The translations under genes were made by a program, and so were the position numbers. Below, piece by piece: positions 35,792 through 45,778 of a stretch of 64,000 bases of DNA. Source of the stretch: Streptomyces sp. AC512_CC834 (lineage in GTDB: Bacteria > Actinomycetota > Actinomycetes > Streptomycetales > Streptomycetaceae); the NCBI RefSeq assembly GCF_019049325.1, contig NZ_JAGMUO010000034.1, positions 95,620-159,619 of the forward strand. Reading direction: 5' to 3'. Below the pieces are notes generated by a model. It ran no database searches, was not told where the DNA came from, and saw only the letters and a list, made by a program, of their open reading frames with translations. Each line of letters opens with the position of its first letter. The first letter of the stretch is position 1.

Positions 35792-37035
35792 GCCGAAGCG
35801 ACGACCCGTACGACGGCCCGTACGACGAGATGCGCGACGAAACGTGTGATGTGCTCATCGTCGGCGGCGGCGCCTCAGGACTCAGCCTGGCGCACCACCT
35901 GACGGCGACGGGCTCACGCGCCGTAACCGTGGTGGAGGCACCGGACGGTCCCCTGCGACCGCCGGAGCGGACCTGGTGCTTCTGGGACCACGGCGATGGC
36001 GACTTCGACGAAGCGGTGAGCGCCTCCTGGTCCCGGCTGCGGGTACACGGCACCGGTGGCGACGCCGTCACCGTCGAACCGTCGCCACTTCGCTACCGCA
36101 TGATCCGCTCAGCCGTGTTCGAGCGGATGGTCCACGCCCGGCTGGCGGATACCCCGGGCGGGCGTCTGCTGCGCGCGACGGCGGGTACGGTACGCGCCAC
36201 GGCCGGCGGAGCGGAGGTCCACTGCACGACGGCCGACGGCCGGACACTGACGTTGCGTGCCCGGCACGTCTTCGACTCCCGCCCGCCGCGCACCCTGCCG
36301 CCGGCCCGGACACAGCTCCTGCAGCACTTCCGGGGCTGGTTCGTGCGCACCGACGCGGCCCGGTTCGATCCCGAGGTCGCCGACCTGATGGACTTCCGGG
36401 TGCCGCAGCCACGCCACGGGCTCGCTTTCGGCTACGTACTGCCGCTGGCGCCTGACCGGGCGCTCGTCGAGTACACCGAGTTCTCCCGGACACCGCTCAG
36501 CACGGAAGCCTACGAGTCTGCCCTGACCCGCTACTGCGGCGACGTCCTCGAACTCCCCTCCTACACCGTCGAATCGGCTGAGCAGGGCGTCATCCCCATG
36601 ACGGACGCGCGCTTCCCCCGACGGGTGGGGCCGTCCGTCTTCCGGACCGGGACCGCCGGTGGCGCGACCCGCCCCGCGACCGGCTACACCTTCGCAGCCG
36701 TACAACGGCAGAGCCGGGCCATCGCCGCCGCCCTGCACGAAGGCCGCTCACGGGTTCCGCCACCGCACGGACGGCGGGCGCTGGCCATGGACGCGGTACT
36801 GCTGCGGGCCCTGGACACCGGACGAATCAACGGCCCCGACTTCTTCACCGACCTGTTCCGCCGTATCCCGCCGCAACGTCTGCTGCGCTTCCTCGACGGA
36901 GTCACCTCGCCCCTGGAGGAACTCGGCATCGGCCTGCGTACTCCCGTGGGGCCCATGCTCCGGACCGCCCTCGAACTGCCCTTCCTGTCCCGCCGCCCCC
37001 ACCCCGCACCCCGCACCGGAGGAAACCCCCGATGA
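35788..37035 (+). CDS. crtY: Lycopene beta-cyclase
   Basis: Cyclises the ends of lycopene to beta-carotene. The 415-aa flavoprotein has an N-terminal dinucleotide-binding motif (CDVLIVGGGASGLSLAHHL), the CrtY signatures ERTWCFWDHGD, FRGWFVRT, MDFRVPQ and GLAFGYVLPL, EYTEFS, and the conserved GGATRPATGYTF region. GTG 35788 overlaps the upstream stop (GTGA), and its own stop overlaps crtT (ATGA), so crtY-crtT-crtU are tightly coupled. It is the bacterial CrtY type, not the heterodimeric CrtYcYd type. Confidence 0.93.
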   Translation: MSRSDDPYDGPYDEMRDETCDVLIVGGGASGLSLAHHLTATGSRAVTVVEAPDGPLRPPERTWCFWDHGDGDFDEAVSASWSRLRVHGTGGDAVTVEPSPLRYRMIRSAVFERMVHARLADTPGGRLLRATAGTVRATAGGAEVHCTTADGRTLTLRARHVFDSRPPRTLPPARTQLLQHFRGWFVRTDAARFDPEVADLMDFRVPQPRHGLAFGYVLPLAPDRALVEYTEFSRTPLSTEAYESALTRYCGDVLELPSYTVESAEQGVIPMTDARFPRRVGPSVFRTGTAGGATRPATGYTFAAVQRQSRAIAAALHEGRSRVPPPHGRRALAMDAVLLRALDTGRINGPDFFTDLFRRIPPQRLLRFLDGVTSPLEELGIGLRTPVGPMLRTALELPFLSRRPHPAPRTGGNPR

Positions 37036-37799
37036 CACTGCTGCGCGACCACGACCTGGCACGCGCCTTCGACCACGCCTCGCACACCTACGACCGCCTC
37101 ACGGCCCTCAACCCGGGCTACCGCACCGACCTGCTGCGCTCGGCGCGACGCCTGCGGCTGCCCGACGGCGGAGCCGGTCTGCACCTGCTCGACCTCGGCT
37201 GCGGCACCGGCGCCTCCACCCTGGCGCTGCTGCGAGCCGCCCCGCGCGCCCGGATCACGGCCGTCGACGCGTCGGCCGGCATGCTGCGGCGGGCCCTGGC
37301 CAAACCGTGGCCTGCCCGCGTGCGCTTCCGGCACCTGACCGCCGAGGAGGTGGCCAGGACCGGGGACGACCTCTACGACGCCGTCTTCGCCGCCTACCTG
37401 TTTCGCAACGTCACCGACCCGGACGACGTCCTCGGGAGCGTCCGGGCTCTGCTGCGACCGGGCGGTCGGCTCGCCGTCCACGAGTACAGCCTCAGTGGCT
37501 CCGCCGCCCACCGCGTCCTGTGGGCAACCGTGTGCCAAGGAATGATCATCCCCGCCGGCACCCTCACCGGCGACCGCGCGCTCTACCGCCATCTGTGGCG
37601 CAGCGTCCTCGACTTCGACACCGCCCCGGCCTTCACCGCCCGGCTGACGCAAGCGGGTTTCACTCATCCGCGGGCCGTGCCCGTCGCCGGCTGGCAGACC
37701 GGCATCGTGCACTCCTTCCTGGCCGGCAACGGCCCTGCGGCGGCCACTGCGGCATCGGCGGCCGTGGCGTCCACGGCGGTCACGGCGGACGCCCGGTGA
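37032..37799 (+). CDS. crtT: SAM-dependent methyltransferase of the carotenoid cluster
   Basis: A 255-aa class I methyltransferase. The SAM-binding motif I is LHLLDLGCGTGASTLALL with the acidic VDASAGML strand end, then FAAYLFRNVTDPDDVL and LLRPGGRLAVHEYS, resembling UbiE/COQ5. It is encoded between crtY and crtU as in other Streptomyces crtYTU operons; its exact substrate in carotenoid metabolism is not established. ATG overlaps the crtY stop, and its stop overlaps the crtU GTG. The C-terminus is an Ala-rich tail. Confidence 0.88.
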   Translation: MTLLRDHDLARAFDHASHTYDRLTALNPGYRTDLLRSARRLRLPDGGAGLHLLDLGCGTGASTLALLRAAPRARITAVDASAGMLRRALAKPWPARVRFRHLTAEEVARTGDDLYDAVFAAYLFRNVTDPDDVLGSVRALLRPGGRLAVHEYSLSGSAAHRVLWATVCQGMIIPAGTLTGDRALYRHLWRSVLDFDTAPAFTARLTQAGFTHPRAVPVAGWQTGIVHSFLAGNGPAAATAASAAVASTAVTADAR

Positions 37800-39352
37800 G
37801 CGGCCCGCACCGCCGCGCCGCACGACGGGGCCGCGACCGCAAGGCAGCGGTCCTGATGCCCCCGCCCGGCCGGGACCGGTTCGATGACGCGGACGCGCCG
37901 CACGTCGCCGTGGCCGGCGGCGGTGTCGCGGGTCTCGCCGCCGCCGTTCTGCTCGCCGAGCGTGGCGCCCACGTGACCCTCTACGAACGGAACGAGTCGC
38001 TCGGCGGCCGTCTCGCCGGATGGCGCACCCGTCTGGCGGACGGCTCCGAGGCGACCATGAGCCGCGGCTTCCACGCCTTCTTCCGTCAGTACTACAACCT
38101 GCGCGGCCTGCTGCGGCGAACCGACCCAGGGCTCGACCGTCTCCGCCCGCTGCCCGACTACCCCCTGCGGCACAGCGGAGGACTGACCGACAGCTTCGCC
38201 CGCGTCCCGCGCACACCGCCCCTCAGCGCGCTCGGCTTCGTCGCCCTGAGCCCCACCTTCGGCCCGCGCGACCTGGCCGCCATGGACCCCCGGGCAGCGC
38301 TGCCACTCCTCGACGTCCGCGTTCCCGAGGTCTACGACCGCTTCGACTCGCTCGGCGCGACGGCGTTCCTGGACCGCGTAGGCTTCCCGCAGGCGGCGCA
38401 CCATCTCGCGTTCGAGGTGTTCTCCCGCAGCTTCTTCGCGGACCCTCGTGAACTGTCCGCCGCCGAACTCCTGCTGATGTTCCACATCTACTTCCTGGGC
38501 TCGTCCGAGGGCCTCCTCTTCGACGTGCCGGACGACCCGTTCCCGCAGGCCCTGTGGGAACCCCTCGGTGACTACCTCCGGCGCCTGGGAGTGCAGGTGC
38601 GCACCGGCACCCCCGTGCGCGCCGTGCACCCGGACGACGACGGGGGAGTGACGGTGCGGACCGACACCGCCGCCCACCGGCACGACGCCGCGGTGCTCGC
38701 GCTCGACCCCGGCGCGCTGCGCGAGACCGTGGCGGCCTCACCCGGCCTCGGCACCCCGGCCTGGCGCGACGACGTCGCCGCCCTGCGCACCGCGCCGCCC
38801 TTCCTCGTCTCCCGGCTCTGGCTCGACCGGCCCGTCCGTGCCGACCGTCCCGGCTTCCTCGGCACCAGCGGCTACGACGGCCTGGACAACATCAGCGTCC
38901 TGGACCGCTACGAGGGGGAGGCCGCCCGCTGGGCCGCCAGAACCGGCGGAGCGGTGGTGGAACTGCACGCCTACGCCGTCGAAGCCGGCGCGGACCGGGA
39001 GCCGGTCCAAAAGCGCGTGCTCGACAGTCTGCGCCGGGTCTACCCCGAGACGGCCGGCGCACAGATCGTCGACGCGCGGTACGAGTGGCGTGCCGACTGC
39101 CCGTTCTTCCCGGTCGGCTCCCATGCCCGGCGGCCCACCGTGTCGACCCCCCACCCCCGGGTGACGCTCGCCGGGGACGCCATCCGCTGCGACCTGCCGG
39201 TGGCTCTCATGGAACGCGCCGCCACCACCGGCTTTCTGGCGGCGGGTGAGCTGCTCGCCCGGTGGGGCGTGCGCGGGCAGGTGCTGTGGACGGTGCCCCG
39301 TGCGGGCCGTTCACCCGCGCTGAGAGCACTCGGCGCACTCGGCAGACGCTGA
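37796..39352 (+). CDS. crtU: Carotene desaturase/methyltransferase (aromatic end-group formation)
   Basis: CrtU converts beta-ionone rings of beta-carotene to aromatic phi-rings with a methyl shift, giving isorenieratene-type pigments. The 518-aa phytoene-desaturase-like flavoprotein starts with a basic stretch and has HVAVAGGGVAGLAAAVLLAE for FAD. It also has the CrtU-typical SRGFHAFFRQYYNLRGLLRR block and a C-terminal VTLAGDAIRCDLPVALMERA motif. GTG 37796 overlaps crtT. It ends 69 bp before the convergent crtV stop, with a hairpin between. Confidence 0.9.
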   Translation: MSGPHRRAARRGRDRKAAVLMPPPGRDRFDDADAPHVAVAGGGVAGLAAAVLLAERGAHVTLYERNESLGGRLAGWRTRLADGSEATMSRGFHAFFRQYYNLRGLLRRTDPGLDRLRPLPDYPLRHSGGLTDSFARVPRTPPLSALGFVALSPTFGPRDLAAMDPRAALPLLDVRVPEVYDRFDSLGATAFLDRVGFPQAAHHLAFEVFSRSFFADPRELSAAELLLMFHIYFLGSSEGLLFDVPDDPFPQALWEPLGDYLRRLGVQVRTGTPVRAVHPDDDGGVTVRTDTAAHRHDAAVLALDPGALRETVAASPGLGTPAWRDDVAALRTAPPFLVSRLWLDRPVRADRPGFLGTSGYDGLDNISVLDRYEGEAARWAARTGGAVVELHAYAVEAGADREPVQKRVLDSLRRVYPETAGAQIVDARYEWRADCPFFPVGSHARRPTVSTPHPRVTLAGDAIRCDLPVALMERAATTGFLAAGELLARWGVRGQVLWTVPRAGRSPALRALGALGRR

Positions 39353-39379
39353 GTGCCCTGTCCCGGACTCGGTGCCCGA

Positions 39380-39395
39380 GGTGCGGGGCCGCACC
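39380..39395. terminator. Hairpin between the convergent crtU and crtV genes
   Basis: GGTGCG (39380-39385) and CGCACC (39390-39395) pair around a GGGC loop, midway between the two stop codons, so it could serve both directions. Confidence 0.45.
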
Positions 39396-39421
39396 CGGTG
39401 TCGGCCCGTCCGCCGCCACGC

Positions 39422-40435
39422 TCACCCCGGGAACCGCCCGGTGCTCCGCAGCGCCCAGCGCCGCTCCGCGTAGGCGAGGTCGTCGCGCCACAGCCGCCCG
39501 GCCGTCCGGCGCATCAGCGGGCGCAAGGCGGGAGCGACGGCCCGCGCCAGTGCGAAACCGCGCCGGTCCGAGGCGGCGACGACCGCCTCGACCACGGCGG
39601 TCCGAGGCTGCCCGGCCCCGGCCCCTGCTCCGGTCAGCGGCGTGGCATGCGTCTCCACCACGGATGTCGCTCCCTCGCCCTCGATGATCCGCATGAGCAC
39701 CGTGCGCGGCCCGGGAGTCGTGAACTCGGCCCGCACCGGGACCACAAGACGGCCCGTCACGCGGAACGAGACATCGACCACGAACGCGTCGTCCTCATCG
39801 CCCCGGGGAGGCCGCACCACCGTCAGGTCGACGAACGAGTACGGATGGAACCAGGAACCGTGCCACGGATCCAGCCGGTTGGCGACCACGTCCTGCGGCT
39901 CGCACCGACCCACCGCGACGAACACGGCGTCCACCGCGGCGCCCGTCGTCGGACGCTGCGGCACCAGCGGCCGCGCCAACGGTTCCTCGCCGCCCACCGA
40001 GTCCAGCCGGACCCAGACAAGCACCCCGTCGTCGTACACGGGATACGGTTCCCAGCCCGCGCGGGGACCCCCGTCCAGGGCCAGTCCGTGCCAGTGACAC
40101 ACCAGCGTGCCGCAGACCACCCGGCTGTCGCGCAGGGGCGCCCCGAGGTGCGGACAGGCGCCGGGCCCGGCGCGCAGTTCACCCGTGTCCGAGCGCCACA
40201 GTACGACTTCGACGCCGCCCACCGTCCTGCCGCGGGGCGGACCACCCGGCCGGACCTCACGTGAGGCACCGACGACGAACCAGTTGCCGGCCGGACGGGA
40301 AGAGGCGCGCTTCAGCGCCTCGGCGATCAGGGCCGGGCGCGCCTCCTGCCAGGTCGGGGTCTGCGCTGCCCAGTCCGACCGGCCCCGTCGCCGCAGCGGC
40401 GCGGTCCAGCCGGTCCGATTCCGTCGCTCGGTCAC
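39422..40435 (-). CDS. crtV: Rieske [2Fe-2S] protein of the carotenoid cluster (CrtV position)
   Basis: A 337-aa protein whose N-terminal half (about 45-140) is a Rieske domain with the cluster ligands CPHLG (Cys-x-His) and CHWHG (Cys-x2-His). The C-terminal half (about 175-310) is beta-rich like oxygenase-associated START-type domains ([31 protein letters not shown]). It is the fourth gene of crtEIBV, where the name crtV and a methylesterase label have been used; the sequence instead indicates an iron-sulphur redox function. GTG 40435 overlaps the crtB stop. Confidence 0.78.
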   Translation of the reverse strand: MTERRNRTGWTAPLRRRGRSDWAAQTPTWQEARPALIAEALKRASSRPAGNWFVVGASREVRPGGPPRGRTVGGVEVVLWRSDTGELRAGPGACPHLGAPLRDSRVVCGTLVCHWHGLALDGGPRAGWEPYPVYDDGVLVWVRLDSVGGEEPLARPLVPQRPTTGAAVDAVFVAVGRCEPQDVVANRLDPWHGSWFHPYSFVDLTVVRPPRGDEDDAFVVDVSFRVTGRLVVPVRAEFTTPGPRTVLMRIIEGEGATSVVETHATPLTGAGAGAGQPRTAVVEAVVAASDRRGFALARAVAPALRPLMRRTAGRLWRDDLAYAERRWALRSTGRFPG

Positions 40436-41430
40436 CGCGTCGGTCCTTTCACCTGACGTGCCGTGCCAGTCGCCGACGGCGTCCGACGCCGGTTCCGTGT
40501 GCGCCACCGTGCGTCGGCGATCCGTGCGAAACCGGCAGCGGCCGAGGCCGCACGGCGTCGGCGGGACACCACCGCACGGCGATGCAGAACCGTGTAGTCC
40601 TGATCCGCGATCGCGTCGAGGATGCCACCGTAGAGCGTGAAAGCGGTGCGGATACAGGGCCGTACACGCGGATCGAGCATGGCGATGCCCGGCTCCGCAT
40701 CCCGGTACACGTCCCTCGTCATTGCCTCGGCCGCGGCGAGCGCCGCGCGGATCCTCGGATCGCGCCGCCCCGTGCCGCGGCTCCACTCCAGCAGCTCCCG
40801 GTCCACGCCGTGCGCGGCGAGCAGGTCCGCCGGCAGGTACACACGGCCCCGGTCCAGGTCCTCGCCCACGTCCCGCAGGAAGTTCGTGAGCTGGAACGCC
40901 ACCCCCAGAGCCGCCGCGTGCGGCGCCGCCTCCTCACGGGGGACGACCGTGCCGAGGACCGGCAGCATCTGCAGACCGATCACCGCGGCCGAGCCGTGCA
41001 TGTACGCCCGCAGCTCCGCGTAGGTCGGATAGTCCGTGACGTGCAGGTCGCTGCGCATCGACGTCAGGAAGTCGGCGAACAGCGAGTGGTCGATGCCGTA
41101 CCGGTCGGCGGTGTCGGCGACGGCCCGCACCACCGGCTCGTCCCCGCCGCCGCCGCTGCGCAGCGCGTGCGCGAGGTCGCCCTCCAGACACTTGAGCAGC
41201 CGGTCGCGCTCGGGGGGTGCCTCGCGCCGCTCCAGGTCGTCCACGATGTCGTCCGCCCACCGGGCGAAGCCGTACAGCGCGTGCACGGCCGAACGATGCT
41301 CCACCGGCAGCAGGCGCGTGGCCAGGAAGTAGGTCCTGCCATACCGGGCGTTCAACTCCCGGCAGCGGGTGTACGCATACCGCAGCGCGGGGTCCGTGAC
41401 ACCCGCGGCGTCCAGTTCACGACGGGTCAT
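40432..41430 (-). CDS. crtB: Phytoene synthase
   Basis: Condenses two geranylgeranyl diphosphates to phytoene. The 332-aa squalene/phytoene synthase has the first Asp-rich motif DDIVDD at 60-65 and the second in [20 protein letters not shown]. The YCYxVA-equivalent region is [16 protein letters not shown] 41430 lies inside the 3' end of crtI (14-bp overlap), giving coupled translation. The C-terminal 40 residues are Arg-rich and probably disordered. Confidence 0.92.
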   Translation of the reverse strand: MTRRELDAAGVTDPALRYAYTRCRELNARYGRTYFLATRLLPVEHRSAVHALYGFARWADDIVDDLERREAPPERDRLLKCLEGDLAHALRSGGGGDEPVVRAVADTADRYGIDHSLFADFLTSMRSDLHVTDYPTYAELRAYMHGSAAVIGLQMLPVLGTVVPREEAAPHAAALGVAFQLTNFLRDVGEDLDRGRVYLPADLLAAHGVDRELLEWSRGTGRRDPRIRAALAAAEAMTRDVYRDAEPGIAMLDPRVRPCIRTAFTLYGGILDAIADQDYTVLHRRAVVSRRRRAASAAAGFARIADARWRTRNRRRTPSATGTARQVKGPTR

Positions 41431-42985
41431 GGGCACCTGCCACAGGTGGGGCGCAGGAGCCGGCCGGGGTGGACACCCGCCGGCCACTCAGGGATCGGCG
41501 ATGCGCGCCCCCGGTGATCCGGTCGGCGGCGAGTCGGCCGCTGATGAGCACGGTCGGGACTCCGACACCGGGAGTGGTGCCGCAGCCGGCCAGTACGACG
41601 TTCTCGACACCGCGGACGAGGTTGCGGGGGCGGAACGGACCGGTCTGGGCGAAGGTGTGGGAGACCGAGAAGGGGCTGCCGGCCGCGTGCCCCTGCGCCG
41701 TCCAGTCCAGCGGTGTCACGAGCTGCTCCTCCCTGACACTCGCCGAGAAGGCATCCAGCCCCCGGCGTTCCAGTTCGGCGACGAGGCTGTCGCGGTAGCG
41801 CGGCCCGAGGTCCCGCCAGGCCTCGGCGGAGGGGCCGACCGTGGTGTTGGGGCAGGGCGCGAGGACGTAGTGCAGATGCCCGCCGGGCGGAGCCAGCGAG
41901 GAATCGTGTGCGGTCGGCCTGGTGATCAGCAAAGACGGGTCGCTCATCAGCCGTCCGGTACGGGTCAACTCGTCGAAGGTCTGCTCCCAGGCAGCACCGA
42001 AGGAGAGGGTGTGATGGGCAAGGCCGGGCCAGGTCCGGTCGGTCCCGGCGTGCAGGACCACGGCGGACGGCGAGTGGCGCAGCCGTACCGGACGCCGTGG
42101 AGCACGGCCCAACAGCCGGTATGCGGTGGGCAGTTCGCACGTCAGCACCACCGCATCGCAGGGGATGCGCTCACCGGAGGCCAGCCGTACGGCGCGTACC
42201 CGGCCGGCCGAGCGCTCCAGCCCGGTCACGTCGGAGTTCCAGCAGAAGTCCGCGCCCGCGTCGGCCGCCGCGTCCGCCATGCCGCGGGGGAGTGCGTGCA
42301 TGCCGCCCTTGGGGAACCAGACGCCGGCCACCGTGTCCATGTACGCGATCACCGCGTAGGCCGCGAGGGCCCGGGCCGGGGCCACTCCGGCGTACAGGGC
42401 CTGGAAGGAGAAGACCCGGCGCAGCCGCGGATCGGAGAGGAAACGACCGATGCGTGCGTCCAGCCGGCCGAATCCGCCCAGCGCCGCCAGACGGGCCAGG
42501 TCCGGGTGCATGAGCTGGAAGGGGGAGTCGAAGTTGGAGCCGATGAAGCGTCGCATCTGCGCCCGGTACAGCCGCTCCAGCCAGTCCCGCAGTCCGCGGT
42601 AGCCCAGGGCCTCGGCCGGTCCGGCGAATCGTCGCACCTCCGCCTCCATCGCCTCACCGTCGGTGTGCACGTCTAGCGAGGTGCCGTCCGCGAAGCGGGC
42701 CCGGTAGGCCGGGTGCAGGGCCACCAGCTCGACGCGCCGGGCCAGACTGTCACCGACGGCCGCGAACGCCTCGTCGGCCAGATGCGGCATCGTCAGCACC
42801 GTGGGACCGGTGTCCACCTGGTGGCCGCCGAGCTCCACCCGGCCCGCCCGGCCCCCCGGGCTCGCGTCCCGTTCGACGACCGTCACCCGGCGGCCCGCTC
42901 CCAGCAGGTGCAGGGCACACGCCAGGCCGGACAGTCCGGCACCCACCACGACGACGTGGTCCGTCCGACCCGGCACCGTCCTCAC
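41417..42985 (-). CDS. crtI: Phytoene desaturase
   Basis: Performs the stepwise dehydrogenation of phytoene to lycopene. The 522-aa flavoprotein starts [20 protein letters not shown] and [18 protein letters not shown] (FAD). It has the CrtI-family [17 protein letters not shown] block and ends with the FAD-carotenoid signature [20 protein letters not shown] then [19 protein letters not shown] 42985 overlaps the crtE stop (GTGA). The C-terminal extension after the signature is basic and low complexity. Confidence 0.93.
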   Translation of the reverse strand: MRTVPGRTDHVVVVGAGLSGLACALHLLGAGRRVTVVERDASPGGRAGRVELGGHQVDTGPTVLTMPHLADEAFAAVGDSLARRVELVALHPAYRARFADGTSLDVHTDGEAMEAEVRRFAGPAEALGYRGLRDWLERLYRAQMRRFIGSNFDSPFQLMHPDLARLAALGGFGRLDARIGRFLSDPRLRRVFSFQALYAGVAPARALAAYAVIAYMDTVAGVWFPKGGMHALPRGMADAAADAGADFCWNSDVTGLERSAGRVRAVRLASGERIPCDAVVLTCELPTAYRLLGRAPRRPVRLRHSPSAVVLHAGTDRTWPGLAHHTLSFGAAWEQTFDELTRTGRLMSDPSLLITRPTAHDSSLAPPGGHLHYVLAPCPNTTVGPSAEAWRDLGPRYRDSLVAELERRGLDAFSASVREEQLVTPLDWTAQGHAAGSPFSVSHTFAQTGPFRPRNLVRGVENVVLAGCGTTPGVGVPTVLISGRLAADRITGGAHRRSLSGRRVSTPAGSCAPPVAGAHDPS

Positions 42986-44124
42986 GCGACCTCCTCGGTG
43001 CGGCGCCCGGGGACGCCCGAAGCCCGTTCGACCATCGCCGCGAACTCCCCCTGTACGGCGGAGGGCGCCCCGGTCCGTCCGAAGTGCCGCAGACCGTCGG
43101 CCGCCAGTTCCGCGATCTTCGACTCCACCACGGCCCGGGCGCCGGTCCGCTCCAGTGCGGCCCGCATGTGCTCGACGGCGTGGCCGGATCGCCCACCCGG
43201 GCCGGGGGAGAGTACGGCGGCGGTCTCCTCGTCGCTCTCGGCCTCCGCGAGCCGGAGCGCGACGGCCATGAGATAGGTGAGCTTGCGCGAACTCAGGTCC
43301 TCCCCGGTCGGCTTGCCGGTGACCGCCGGGTCGCCGAACGCGCCGAGGAGGTCGTCCCGGAGCTGGAAGGCCAGTCCCACGCACCGGCCGGCGGAGCGCA
43401 GGGCGTCCAGGGTGTACTCGTCGGCACCGGCCAGTGAGGCGCCCAGCGTCAGTGGCCGCGCGACCGTGTACAGCGCGCTCTTCAGTACGGCGACCGCCAG
43501 CGCCTCCTCGGTGCCCGACGCGCCGGTCGCCTGTGCGTGGATGTCCCGGTACTGCCCGGCGACCATCTCCTCGCGCATCGCCCGCCATTCGCGATGCAGT
43601 CGTGCGCCGTGCGGCGAGCCGAGGGCCGTCTCCGTCAGCAGATCGTCCGCCCACACCAGCGCCAGGTCGCCGGCGAGCACCGCGGCGGAGGCCGCGAACG
43701 TCTCCGGTGGGCCGCTCATCCCGGCGGCCCGGTGCATGCGGGCCAGGTCCACGTGCAGGGCGGGCGCTCCGCGGCGCAGTGGCGAACCGTCCATCACGTC
43801 GTCATGGACGAGCGCGCACGCCTGCACCAGTTCCAGGGCGGCTCCGGTGCCGAGGACAGCCGTCGCGTCGCCCGAGCCGCCGGCCGCCCGCCATCCGCAC
43901 CACGTGAACGCCGTGCGCAGCCGTTTGCCGCCGCATCGTACGAACGTCGTGACCCGTCCGGCCACGTCGCGAGCGAACACCGGATCGGTCGCTCGGGCCT
44001 GACGCAGTCGCGCGTCCAGGACACGCTCCAGCACCGCCTCGACGTCCGCGACGGCGTGCAGGGCCGTGAGCGGGTCCCCGACAGGTCCGTCCGCGCCGGC
44101 CACGGCCGACCGTAGTCCAAGCAT
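42982..44124 (-). CDS. crtE: Geranylgeranyl diphosphate synthase
   Basis: Polyprenyl synthase that makes the C20 precursor. The 380-aa protein has the first Asp-rich motif DDVMD at 108-112 and the second in LAFQLRDDLLGAFGD, with GGKRLR at 65-70. The residues before the first motif (ALELVQACALVH) lack bulky aromatics, consistent with a C20 product. ATG 44124 is preceded by GAAGGGG seven bases away; the frame upstream to 44286 crosses the promoter. It is the first gene of crtEIBV. Confidence 0.92.
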   Translation of the reverse strand: MLGLRSAVAGADGPVGDPLTALHAVADVEAVLERVLDARLRQARATDPVFARDVAGRVTTFVRCGGKRLRTAFTWCGWRAAGGSGDATAVLGTGAALELVQACALVHDDVMDGSPLRRGAPALHVDLARMHRAAGMSGPPETFAASAAVLAGDLALVWADDLLTETALGSPHGARLHREWRAMREEMVAGQYRDIHAQATGASGTEEALAVAVLKSALYTVARPLTLGASLAGADEYTLDALRSAGRCVGLAFQLRDDLLGAFGDPAVTGKPTGEDLSSRKLTYLMAVALRLAEAESDEETAAVLSPGPGGRSGHAVEHMRAALERTGARAVVESKIAELAADGLRHFGRTGAPSAVQGEFAAMVERASGVPGRRTEEVA

Positions 44125-44204
44125 GCGCAACCCCTTCTCACTCGCCGTCACCCGCACACCATTGCTTCGGCTGTCGCGCAGGGTGTGGATGCACTGGGCA
44201 CCGT

Positions 44205-44228
44205 GACCGTCGTAAAAGAGCGGGTTCC
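44205..44228 (-). promoter_or_regulatory. ECF-type promoter of crtEIBV (LitS candidate)
   Basis: On the minus strand GGAAC (44228-44224) and GTC (44207-44205) are separated by 16 bases, the shape of an ECF sigma -35/-10 pair. Transcription would begin about 75 bases before the crtE ATG. It is the only such pair I found in front of the crt genes, and LitS is the obvious sigma factor. Confidence 0.5.
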
Positions 44229-44266
44229 CCGCCGGCCGCTCGTCCCACCGGCCCCATCCGTGTGTT

Positions 44267-45766
44267 TCACGGCGGTGCGTCGCCACGCGTCCGCTCCCGG
44301 CGGCGCAGTTCGGTGAGGTCGGTGAGCCGGTCGAGTCCCCGCACGGCGCGGGCGGTGCGGTGGTTGTGCTCCAGCCGTGCGCGGTGCCGGTCCATGAAGG
44401 ACCAGTAGCCCGCCGTATAGGGGCAGGCGTGTTCGCCCGTCCGGTCGCCCGGCCGGTACGCGCACCGGCCGCACAGGTCGCTCATCCGGTTGATGTAGGC
44501 ACCGCCGGAGGTGTAGGGCTTCGTGGTCATCCGGCCGCCGTCGGCGTACTGGGACATGCCGACGACGTTCGGCACCATCACCCAGTCGTACCCGTCCACG
44601 AAGCAGCGGTGGAACCAGTCCGTGACCGCGGCGGGATCCCAGCCCCGCTGGAGTGCGTGACTGCCGAGGACCATGAGCCGGGGGATGTGGTGCGTCCACC
44701 CCGTGTCGCGCACCTGGGCCAGGACCGTGCGCAGGCACCGCGCTTGAACCGCGTCCGCGTCCAGGTCGTTCCACCAGTCCGGCAGCGGTGCGGTGTGGCC
44801 CAGGACGTTGGAGCGCCGGTACTCCTCGCCGAAGTACCAGTACAACTGCCACACGTACTCGCGCCAGCCGGCGACCTGCCGGACGAAACCCTCGACGCTG
44901 TTGAGCGGCGCCCGCCCGGCACGCCACGCCCCTTCCGCCCGCTCGACGCACTCGGCGGGGTCGAGCAGACCCAGGTTGAGCGAGGAGGAAAGGAGACTGT
45001 GGCTCATCACGGGGTCGGCGGCGAGCATCGCGTCCTCGTACGGGCCGAACGCACCGAGCCGGTGCTCGACGAAACGCCGCAGTGCCGCCCGGGCCTCGGA
45101 CCGGGAGGCGGGGAACAGCCGCGGCCCGTCCCGACCGACGAAGGACACGTCGCCGTTCTTCTCCCAGCGGTCGAGATCGTGCCGTACCTCGTCGTCGATC
45201 TCGTCCTCACGGGGCCGGTACGGCCGGGAAACCGGAAGGGCGGACGCGTCGCGGGGCGGTGGCCGCCGGTTGTCGTGGTCGTGGTTCCAGTGGCCGCCGG
45301 CCGGCCCGTCGCCGTCCATCAGCAGGTCGTGTCCCTGCCGGACCCAGCGGTAGAAGTCCTCCTGGCGAAGCCTCCGCCCGTCCTTGCCGTCCGCCCACGC
45401 CGCGAAGTCGGCCACGGGCACCAGGAACCCGCGCGCGGGGCCCACGGTGACCCGCGGCAGCGAACGCACCAGCCTCACGGCGGCGTAGGAGGTGGGATGG
45501 TGAACGGTCACCCTGTTGCCGCCCGCCGCCCGCGCCAGGCCCTCCCGGTAGGTGTCCGCGCGCACGTAGGTGACCCGGTCGCCGAGCTCGGCCGCGCGAT
45601 GGCGCATGGCCGAGAGCACGAGGTGGGCCTTGGCCCGGTGGAAGCGCCGGCGCCGGAACACCGACCGCGCCTCGATCATCAGCAGAGGTGTGTCGCGGGT
45701 GAGGCCGCTGTCCTGCGAGGGGTGCAGGAAGTGCGGACCGAGCTGGTCGCCGAAGAGCCAGTGCAC
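44267..45766 (-). CDS. FeS-type bacterial cryptochrome/(6-4) photolyase (PhrB-like)
   Basis: A 499-aa deoxyribodipyrimidine-photolyase-related protein. Cys344, Cys432, Cys435 and Cys448 (QARCLRT and LCGRCAYRPGD...HACPY) have the same spacing as the four [4Fe-4S] ligands of Agrobacterium PhrB (350, 438, 441, 454). The FAD region includes WREYVWQLYWYFGEEYR and PNVVGMSQYADGGRMTTKPY. PhrB-type enzymes repair (6-4) photoproducts or act as photoreceptors with a lumazine antenna. The ATG lies 12 bp after the CPD photolyase stop, so both are in one operon beside the pigment genes. Confidence 0.87.
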   Translation of the reverse strand: MHWLFGDQLGPHFLHPSQDSGLTRDTPLLMIEARSVFRRRRFHRAKAHLVLSAMRHRAAELGDRVTYVRADTYREGLARAAGGNRVTVHHPTSYAAVRLVRSLPRVTVGPARGFLVPVADFAAWADGKDGRRLRQEDFYRWVRQGHDLLMDGDGPAGGHWNHDHDNRRPPPRDASALPVSRPYRPREDEIDDEVRHDLDRWEKNGDVSFVGRDGPRLFPASRSEARAALRRFVEHRLGAFGPYEDAMLAADPVMSHSLLSSSLNLGLLDPAECVERAEGAWRAGRAPLNSVEGFVRQVAGWREYVWQLYWYFGEEYRRSNVLGHTAPLPDWWNDLDADAVQARCLRTVLAQVRDTGWTHHIPRLMVLGSHALQRGWDPAAVTDWFHRCFVDGYDWVMVPNVVGMSQYADGGRMTTKPYTSGGAYINRMSDLCGRCAYRPGDRTGEHACPYTAGYWSFMDRHRARLEHNHRTARAVRGLDRLTDLTELRRRERTRGDAPP

Positions 45767-45778
45767 GACGCCTCCCCG

